Source: Kappaphycus alvarezii (taxonomy: Eukaryota > Rhodophyta > Florideophyceae > Gigartinales > Solieriaceae). Taken from it: a stretch of DNA of 64,000 nucleotides. Below the pieces are notes generated by a model. That model saw only the letters and a program-made list of their open reading frames with translations, was not told where the DNA came from and did no database searches. Positions 55,207 through 64,000 of this stretch are shown piece after piece (position 1 is the first letter of the stretch; every line of letters starts with the position of its first letter). The DNA lies in assembly GCA_002205965.3 (NCBI GenBank), contig NADL03000018.1, positions 434,001 to 498,000 on the forward strand. Reading direction: 5' to 3'. Made by a program: the position numbers and the translations under genes.

Positions 55207-58200
55207 CTGGCGTGCCAAGTGTAGCTATATTCACTTCATGTTTTATAAAGAGGGTACAAGCCTACCTGACAGTGTAAGCTAAGGTAGTTGAAGTTTGTCG
55301 CTGCCCAGCTTGAAAGTACGCATGCCAAGTGATGATATGAGAGTGAAATGGTCCATTTTAACAAGTGGTTCCACTGCTGTCCATTGGACCTGCAGTGAAT
55401 TCGACAGATAATCACTGAAGTGAAGTTTCTCATAATGCAGCGGACACCCGCCATACTAATGTCATAGAGGTATAATCGGATCCTACAGAGGAAGAAGTCA
55501 TACCAATACCATAAAGTTGCTAATTATTATTCGCACGCGAATTTAGAAGCATATTAGTGGCAATTTGTAGTCATCGGAGGCTACGACTATCAAATCGCGA
55601 GCCCCACTGCACGTGACCGATTTGTCACATTCACTTAGGTTTTAACTGAATAGACGGTCACTCGATTCACACTACAGATATGTAACTTGTAAATCTATTT
55701 CTCCCTTACCACGCGGTTAGGCCTTAACTAGCAATAATCTGATTTTATTCCAATAATTCTAAATTTATTTGCTTAAGGCGAAAATACACGACTCTCCTGA
55801 TAAAGTTTTACTATTCTCCTTACTATCTATTTGCTACGAAATAAAGTTGAGGTTTTACATCCAAATATAGATATACTCACCCCCTCATCTCTCCTTCCGC
55901 GGATCATCGATTTTTTCAAGCTCCTTAAAACATAAGGGGTCGAAAATCAAAAAGTTGCAATCTTAAGAGAGTACAAAAACTGAAACTTGAGTCACCACTC
56001 CAAAGAAAAACCTGATATCAAGCAAAATCATTTTATGGGCACATTGTTTTAAAAAAAATTATATAGCAGACGTCATTGAAATTATTTCCAGTTGCGATAC
56101 ACATGACTTAAAAGATACCATACGCGATTTAGAGACAGCAGCGCAATCTTCCCTCTATGAAATGAGCTCAGTTCATTATCAAACCCAACAAAAGTCCTTA
56201 TATAAATTATAATTTTTCCGTACTGCTGCATAGAAAAAAAGCAACAGGTTTAATTTAAATATACGAAGTCTGTAACAAAGATAGTCTAAGAGAGTTATCT
56301 TGTTAATTTAGGAAGCAGAAAATCTTAATCTTTATTTTGTATTTCATATAGAAAATTAATAATAAGTAATATTCCCCCTCTATGTCTCTGTGTAATTAAC
56401 ATGAAGGCAACAGCAATAAACATGCTTCGATATAAATCTGAAAAAATACGCAGTCCATAATTCATTTAACGGCTTAAGTCATTCTATTTCACAAAATGAA
56501 CATTCAAATATGAGGAATTTTGTAAAAATATCACAACCAAATATTTTGTGCCCAGCTAGCCTTTTTCAAAACAGAAAAACTGTTTTTAGCGACCTCAAAG
56601 GACACAAGTCGACCGGAAATTAATAATGTTTCTTCAAAAGAACTCAAAGGAGCCGGAAAATGCTTCCTCCGATTGTCATGCACCTCCAAATCTACAGATC
56701 TTCACACTCAGGTCGCCCACTTCATGAGCTTGTACGTATATTATTTATTCGGGAAAGAAGGCGCATCCCCATAATTAAAAAAATAAATGAAGTGATTTCG
56801 AAAATAGAATTACTATAGATGAAAAATTTAACGATGAATAATTGGTTTGTTGGAGAAGTAAAGTCAATAAAAGGAGTTAAGTATTGATCGTTCTCGTAAA
56901 AGGTCAAATTAGTAAGGGTCTAGACTATAAATTCACCTCCATTTCCCCTTATTTATTGAAATGTAATGGCAACTATGATGCCATTTCAAATTAGCTGATA
57001 TTTCATACTTATTTCCCATAAAATACATTTCAAATGAGCTATCCGCGTCAGATTACTATCAGTATCAGATTCTTATTACTGCAATCATACAGAACACAAG
57101 AATAGAAAAGCAATTTGTACCATTTGACTCTTTTAGAAATAATCAGTGTAAATAAAAAAGTACATATCATCATCTATACGCAAAGAGAAAATTCAGCCTG
57201 ACACTGCGAGATTTAATTGTCATTGTAGAATCTACCAGACACTGGGCATCTTCAATCAAGTTATTGCCTCCTTCAAGCACCTTTTTATCAAAATAGACAC
57301 TTTAATAAGGTATTCTTAACTCAAAGTGATAAAATCTATATCTCTCTCTCTAGATCCCACGTTTAGAGCATAATTTCAGAGTATATTTGAATGTAGTTCA
57401 TCGCAAGAGATTTTCCTTTCTAAGTATAGTTTCTTAAAAGTCCGAAATACGTAATATATTTGGCGTGATTTATGATCATTCAGATATCTTTGCAGATTTT
57501 ATACGAGGAGTAACTATGTGGCCCATGACATACGAAATAGAAAAGCATAAAATATGGCAAGGAAAATATCAAGTGTTCCTCTGAGGAAAACTAATTGATT
57601 TGAAAATAAAGACAATTAATCAATATAAAAAAGAGCTAAACTAGATCCGTTCTAAATTAGGTTCATTATTAAACTCATGAAAAATCGGTAGATGAAAGTT
57701 TGCGGTCAGTATGTTTCTCATTTAAAATTTTTTTCCTTGAATCACCCCAGTATCATTGAGCTCAAAATTTTTCCAAAGTAGGACAAGACAAGCTGTTTCC
57801 AGAACTTTTACCATTAAGAAGCCTTTTGGGTTCACTTTCAGCTCAATATATTAATACAAATATAAGGTGAATAAATTATAGTTTAGAAAATAAAACTAGT
57901 TTTGCTCCATTTTCAGTGACCGAGCCGCCAAGGTTTCAATCATGGCATTCGTTTTCACGTTTCATTTCTTATCAATAAATGTACGCTTTTGAACGAACCC
58001 TTAATTTTTGCTTTATTCATTGATTTTTCTGGAACAAGAGTGTTTTACATAGCTTTATTCCATTTGAACCTCACAATGAAATATACTCTCCTCAACGTCA
58101 ATTCATGTTGGTGAGTTATTAGACAATAAAAGTCTTCCTGTTTTGTTTTTTCTCTTTAAATAAGCCAATATTGAATAAGCGAATGAATAGAGTTACAGGG

Positions 58201-61200
58201 ACTAGATATCTTGCTCAAATTCCATACCAGAATTCAAATATCCCAGAAAGTTTCCAGAAAAACGTTTTTAACATTAGTATATGCTTCTAAAAATCAATTT
58301 CTTTATTTTTAAATGAACTAAAACAAAATGAGGTACTTTTATGTCTTTATACTGATATTGAAAGCACTTATTTTGTCGCAAAGTAATATTTTGCAAATTT
58401 TTTTTTGTAAGTCTTGTTATTGTTTATACAGATGCCCAAAACCACGAAAAGCCGTCAGAATTAAGTTTCTTTATCATGAATTTCTTTATCAGTTGCTTTT
58501 CACATTCGTGTAATATATAATTGATCTATGAGGAATATATTAAAGTAATTCACCCAAACAGTATACATATTTCCATAAAAATATTAAGTTCAAAGATCGC
58601 AGACGTTTCGTGCTTATATTTTGAGAGAAGCTTAATTTATCAGTATTAATTCACTTTTATCTTAGCCAAATCGTAATCAAAGGATAGCATTGCTTGAGGG
58701 AAAGGAGAGCCCCCCAAAATACTCCTTGGTTGTCACTGTAAAATGAGTTACTAAACCTTGAGACTTTATAGGGCCTTATTGCTATATCCTCTGTTTATTT
58801 TTAGTTACATAGCAATACTATTTATATAATAATATTAATTAATTTACTGTAAATGAAGCATTTAATTTTCTATTGAGTAGAATAGCATTTAGTGCAACAA
58901 TTAAATAAAAGCATTGCGCAAAATGATTCATGAAAGGCAACGCGAGCTTGAATATTGAGCGTATCTAAAATAAAGAAGAGATTCGGAATCATTTTATCAC
59001 CTTGAAATGTAGCCTAAAATTTAAAATATTTCTCCTAAATGTCATCAAATATCATCTCTTTCAAGACTCAAGGTTCAGTAATAAATCCCCCGAAAAATTT
59101 TATAAGTTATTCAGGAGTACAAGAAAGTTTTAAATTCATTGATCCATAGTAACAGAAGTTTCATTCATGTTATTGCTAGATAAAGGCAAGTTTGGAAACT
59201 CTATAGTGATGTAAGTGAGTGCCTTGACCAACTGGAAATCGTAATGGGGACTGTCACTCGTATTTTCGACAATATATATCTCTCTCGCTTCCAATTTACT
59301 CTTACTGTTAAGTAATTTAATAATTGTCAGAAAAAATAGAGCTCAGAAACTTTCACGGTTGCGATGTGTATACAGCGACATTATGAACTTTTTATAATCC
59401 GGAACGATTATGAGAATAATAATAACAATGTAATAATGCACCCACGCAATTCGAGAAGCGAAGGTAGATGTAATTTCTTTCTTCTTTTCCAGTCTGTTTG
59501 ACTAATACAAAAATGAATGAATAGATCGAACAACGGTAAATTTTTGTAAAAAATCGATTTTAGGTGAAAGGTACTATTCTAAAACCGGAATTTACCTCTC
59601 TTTTGATGGAATTGTTCCTTACCTGATTTGAGTTCTTGGTCGCTCACCTCTACTCACGATGGTTCTAACAGTTTCCTCAAATTTTGGAAATTTTTTCTCG
59701 TCCGTGTTCCTAGGTAGTATTTCAGCGGCTTCTCTACTTTGGAATGCGTTAATTAGATCAAAGCAAAAAATAGATAGTATTTTTAAAGGAGAAATTATCC
59801 AGAAAATAATTCTTTTCATTCCTACCGGCATTACTATGAAAAGCTAAAGTTAAGTGAAAAAACAAGGTCAAGTTTAATTCGCTTCAGATGCTATTCGAGA
59901 TTTTTTCAGGCACTTGAACAGGGTTTTTATTATTTAAAAGAACGCAACACTTCAAATCATGATCTTTTGCAATGTCTAATTGTGGATTTCATTGAGTTCA
60001 GAAGTATAAATATTCCTCCGGACAAAAAAGATTGATAAATTACGAGGGTCATTGATGGGATAAAATTCTAGGGTTCTGTAAAACTTGTTCTATTTAAGGA
60101 GGAAATAAAAGGCATTCAGAAATCTTTCATTAGAAAGTAAAACTGCGAAAAATATTATAATTTATTTAAGATATTAACGGGCCTCCTTGACTTAAGATGA
60201 TTTGTTTGATTAAACCATGTGTTGCCAATTTCTGGCTTGCATAATTTAGGACTTTTGTTCCGGGTAGAAAACAGATAATTTAATATATTGCAGAGTGGTG
60301 TTAAGGGAGTGCTTCCGAACAATAAAATATGTTTAAAAAGCAATAAGATATAATGTTCGATTTGAAGGATGCAGAATGATACTTCTTGACAACTACAAAA
60401 AATTTAAAAACTCTGCAGACGCTTTATTTTCGTTTTGTTGAAACCCTGTAAAAATCATCCAAAAACACCATACTCATTATCTCAAATGAAAAAAATATAT
60501 TTCTGGTAATTGATTACGTGATGCCTGATATTAGCGTTTATTAAGGCTAGAAATGACTTTATGCTGAGAAACTGATGCAACTTCAATCTTATAATTCAGG
60601 ATATGCCAGTGGCATATGCACAAGAACCCAAAAAAGTATATAAAATTAGAGCAATTTAAAATATATAAAAGGGAATCTGACTTCCACTTCCATGACTACT
60701 TGCTGCAAGCCTTGATTTATGTATCGAATGTCTAGTCTCCCTTCAGTTTTCTACTGGCATCAAATTTTCCAAAAAGATGCTCCAGCTGAGCAATTCTTGT
60801 CCTTCATTTTCAATCCCATTGCTTTACTTTCTTAGTAATCCCTCTTTTACCGTCTTTCTATAAAATTACAGTGAAAAGTGACCAACACAACAGATGCAGT
60901 TCTTGTATTTGACTAAAATTTTAGAGACATTCTCAAGAAAATGTTTTCATCGAGCCTTTTCTCAATACAATAAATATTTATAGATTGATTTCGGCTCTAT
61001 TTTCACAAGTCTTGGAATTTAGGGAAGTTTTTTGAGCTTTACAAGCCTTTTTAATAGATTAAAACATCACAGGAAAATGCAGTCTAACACACAGATCTTT
61101 CGAGTTTCGTGCACTCCAAATTTCTAGTCTAGTCCACTCCAAGTTTTCATTTAGGTCATTTATTTGGTCGCAAATGTTACTATGCAAGCAGTAATTTAAG

Positions 61201-61949
61201 TTTTTTACAGCTCGATTCCTAAAAAGCATTTAGACTTACTCCAAATAATCCAATGCATCTTTTCTGTATGCTATTATATTCATTGTACGTAAAAAAGTAT
61301 ATGTCATGTAGTAAACGGGATAAAGAGTAGTTTTGACTTTCATCTTCACATATTTCAGCCAAGTTGTTAAGATATCATGTTTAAGATTAAAACATCAAGT
61401 TGAAGCAATAAACAATTGATAAAACAAGATTAATGGAGAAAATGCGTCACTGAAAATATTTTTATTCGTTTTTATTCGTTTTGTGATTCTTAAGAATATT
61501 TCAAGAACGCTGTCTTGAGATGAATGCATATTTTTTGAAAGAGTATCAATTAGGTGAAAAACTTTTATCAGAGAAAGATTATGCAAGGTAAAAAAACTAA
61601 TTTAAAATTTTATGAAGTGGTTTAAATACTACAAAAGTATCGGTTGATTCCGATGCTTGAGAATATTAGCGATTATGATCTCATCTTTGCGGCCCGGCAG
61701 CTACAGAAACTCGAAACCGAAAAAAAGCTTCTTATCTTGCATCCTTTGGAGAGGAACTTCTCATTGTATTCTAAAGAATTTTATGGTTAATTGTTTTATT
61801 AAAAAGTAGTAAACTGTACTGGTGTCTCGCTGAAGAAAGGATGAAGTAGCAAACCGGACAAAGAAGTAAGCCGTAGCAAGAACTAGAAGTTGTTTTCAAA
61901 TAAATCAGCGAAGAAAAGCAAATCTCTTAAACTATTTACAGCAAAGTGC
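55207..61949. other. Long AT-rich, gene-free stretch
   Basis: About 6.7 kb of strongly AT-rich DNA. Only chance-length ORFs (60-72 codons, for example minus 56907-56722, plus 58328-58513, minus 61586-61395), rich in Ile, Lys, Phe and Leu as AT-rich noise is. No repeats, RNA genes or transposon motifs recognised. Confidence 0.5.
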
Positions 61950-63440
61950 AAGATATAGTACCACCCCGTGACACAGAAGAATAATTGGTACTAATCAAAT
62001 CTACTCCCCATCAAAATCCCGTGCGCTTTCAGATTTCGGGTTCAGTATCTCCATTATTAATCTCTGCCTTGTGGCGGCTCGCATTCTTCACGTTTGGCTA
62101 CCATGAAGATACTACGCACCCGTTGTAAATGAAAGATCTTATCGTAAACATTCGAAGCATCGACAAATTATTCAAGCTCGTCCATTGAACGTATAGTACT
62201 AGATTGAGGAGTAAAAGGTTTAGATGAGACCTCAATCTTTCCAGATACATCTCCATCACTGTCACAGTCTTGACAATCTTGATTCAAATTTCAATCTCAC
62301 CCTTCAAATCGTTAACAAGAGCCTACACTATATTTGGCAAAGACTCAACATTAAGTCATGGTTGCACAGTACTCTCTGTTCTGACATCTACAAGCTGGTC
62401 GTGTAAAAAGTCCCCTCGCTCCAATCCCATCAAAAGCTTACCAAACATACCAGTCATTAACTTCACGACATATCTCGGCGTCGTCTCCTTGATTTGCTAA
62501 CTTCGATTCTGCGAAATCTCAACTGGTAAAACCTGTGACTTGATCCATCACCTGCAAATGTATCCTTGTTTACAGCGCCCATAATTTCGCAACCAATTCA
62601 GTGCTTCAGCATTTGGGTGTCATGTTCCTCCCAAAACTCCTCAATCCAGCTTTGAAGGCCGTACTGGTGTCCCTTCTGCTGTGTCAGCTTTCCAATTCCT
62701 GCAGAATTTCTTTAGCCAAATGTTCTGGATTTATAAATTGGAAGTTAGTGTGTAAACATCAATTTGCTTCCGTGTATCTCGTATATCGGTGCCGTTGGGG
62801 CGCAGTTGTCCATAATTAAGGCAACCTTTCGCTATTTGTTTTGTCTTATAAACGGTAGAAATAAATCAAAGAATCATTAACGGAATATGTCTGTGTCTGA
62901 CCATGCGTCTTATTGATGCATGTCATGAATTCATGAAGGAAGAATACAAAAAGCTGGGCTTCTATTTCTCGGTGATGACTGAAATTGGAACCCTTGCACC
63001 TCTTGCACTTGCACTTTTGAAAACGTAGGCAGTGATGCGGTCCTTTTAGTTCATTCTTTTTCCTTTCTTCGAACTGAGTCATAAACATCTCATCCTGCGA
63101 TATAAGTACGTCATGGTAACAGCTTGTTAAACAAACCTGTTTCGTGAACATTAAAGATGCAACTTGTGTCATATTTTTTCAAAACGTGACGAAAATTAGT
63201 AATGTCCCAGGCAAAGTTTTATGCCGAAGCAATATCTTCCCTGTGCAATGATATGGACCACAAGGAACGTCTATTTACAAAGTTGAGCACCCACCCTCTA
63301 GAAGCTAAAAACTTCTCCACACTTTTTATTTTGTCCTCATTACAACATAAAGACGTCATTGTCCATAAGTGTCTAATTTGTGATGCTACAAGACATCAAT
63401 TGTCACTGGATACTTGCGTGCACGGAAAATAATGGCAAAT
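61950..63440 (-). pseudogene. pogo/Tigger-type transposase, decayed
   Basis: The minus strand holds fragments of a CENP-B/Tigger-like DDE transposase. From the N-terminal side: FLASRGWVLNFVNR (about 63300), the end of the CENP-B-type DNA-binding domain (family FxASxGWLxxFxxR); then CIFNVHETGLFNKLLPRRTY (about 63100-63160), matching the family's I-N-D-E-T-G-L-F-LP-RTY with the first catalytic Asp changed to His; then VPISVITEK in another frame (about 62960), and VALIMDNCAPTA (about 62790-62825), the second catalytic region LLLDNCxxH. Further down (about 62400-62460) PRYVVKLMTGMFGKLLMGLE is open but unassigned. Many stops and frame changes; terminal repeats not found. Confidence 0.7.
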
Positions 63441-64000
63441 TGCCCAAGCTATATATATACGGTTAAATGCAAACTTTTTTACTTCTTTTGATTATATGCA
63501 AAAGGCGTCATTAGTTTAGAACATAAAAACCTGATTTCAAAATAAGCATTCATTTCTCTGTTGCCTGAAACATTAGCTAAGTTTATTTCCTTGCTGCCCT
63601 CTTCGATTGGCTTCTACTCTGGAAAATAATCAACAAAAAATATCAACTGTTTATAGTTTCTACAGTAAAGTTCTACTGACGCATACACATTCACACCTTT
63701 TTTATCCCTTTTATCATACTATCCATCACAACAGCCCCAAAGTTTAGATAATTTTTAAAAAAATATAATTTACGGTAATATACTGGCGTTGCATGCAAGT
63801 CACTGAAAACCCTTCTAGTAGAATGACAAGAAACAAAACTTAAAAAACATTTCTGATAGGACAGCTAAATTTTGCATGCTTTGGGCGTAAATATCATATA
63901 TTAACTCATACGGATCGCAGAGCGCAGCTAGCTGTGGATCGACCCGGGCCTCCATTCATACTATCGAGCTTCCACTGCTTGTAGCGATATTACTCGCGTA
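63441..64000. other. AT-rich end of window, no gene seen
   Basis: No ORF or repeat of note. The last 100 bp are less AT-rich, which may signal a change of content beyond the window. Confidence 0.4.

Noticed and set aside
55207-61949. Possible organelle DNA insertion, because of the AT-rich composition
   Set aside because: No organelle protein, rRNA or tRNA could be recognised in any frame.
1-64000. CRISPR arrays or bacterial-type operons
   Set aside because: No regularly spaced short repeats were seen, and the content is eukaryotic throughout.

Overview
This is nuclear DNA of a eukaryote. It has LTR retrotransposons, PIF/Harbinger, Tc1 and pogo/Tigger DNA transposons and LINE-type reverse transcriptase remnants, plus a short block of ordinary host genes (RNA-binding cyclophilin, UDP-xylose synthase, 4-hydroxyphenylpyruvate dioxygenase and others). 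The host genes show no introns that I can recognise and lie close together. With the nature of the mobile elements this fits an intron-poor alga, perhaps a florideophyte red alga; that assignment is inference only.

Layout. 1-8.4 kb: a decayed PIF/Harbinger transposase on the minus strand, split in two by an old Copia element (3197-7829, LTRs about 80% identical). 8.4-16 kb: gene-poor, with weak unidentified ORFs and one C-terminal fragment of a LINE-type protein. 16.1-16.9 kb: a Tc1/mariner transposase remnant. 18.4-21.4 kb: two more copies of the same LINE-type protein, head to head (minus, then plus) around an imperfect inverted repeat. 21.5-33.1 kb: the host gene block, holding a neutral-sphingomyelinase-like phosphodiesterase (-), a probable RNA polymerase I initiation factor of TAF1C/Rrn6 type (-), PPIL4 (+), UXS (-), an unknown protein (-) and HPPD (-). 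33.9-36.3 kb: a PIF/Harbinger element with clean 15-bp terminal inverted repeats and TTA target duplications. 36.9-37.8 kb and 53.9-54.8 kb: two related, broken genes for a Myb/SANT-like protein with a coiled-coil tail. Between them, at 38465-51319, sits a Gypsy chromovirus with a perfect GGCAT target duplication and LTRs about 97% identical. 51.3-64 kb: strongly AT-rich DNA, nearly gene-free, ending in a pogo/Tigger transposase remnant.

The most striking signals lie in the Gypsy element. The palindrome YGGCCR is repeated roughly every 80-90 bp through LTRs, coding and non-coding parts and on both coding strands, but is rare on either side. A long extra gene lies antisense to gag-pol between pol and the 3' LTR; its product has a basic nuclear-localisation-like stretch, a SUMO-interaction-like motif and a coiled-coil tail. 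The LTRs carry an array of CACGTG boxes.

The host genes do not form a pathway. Five of the six are transcribed from the minus strand. HPPD is a clean 398-codon frame, while the neighbouring conserved genes show several single-base frame changes each, which raises the question of sequence error versus gene decay.
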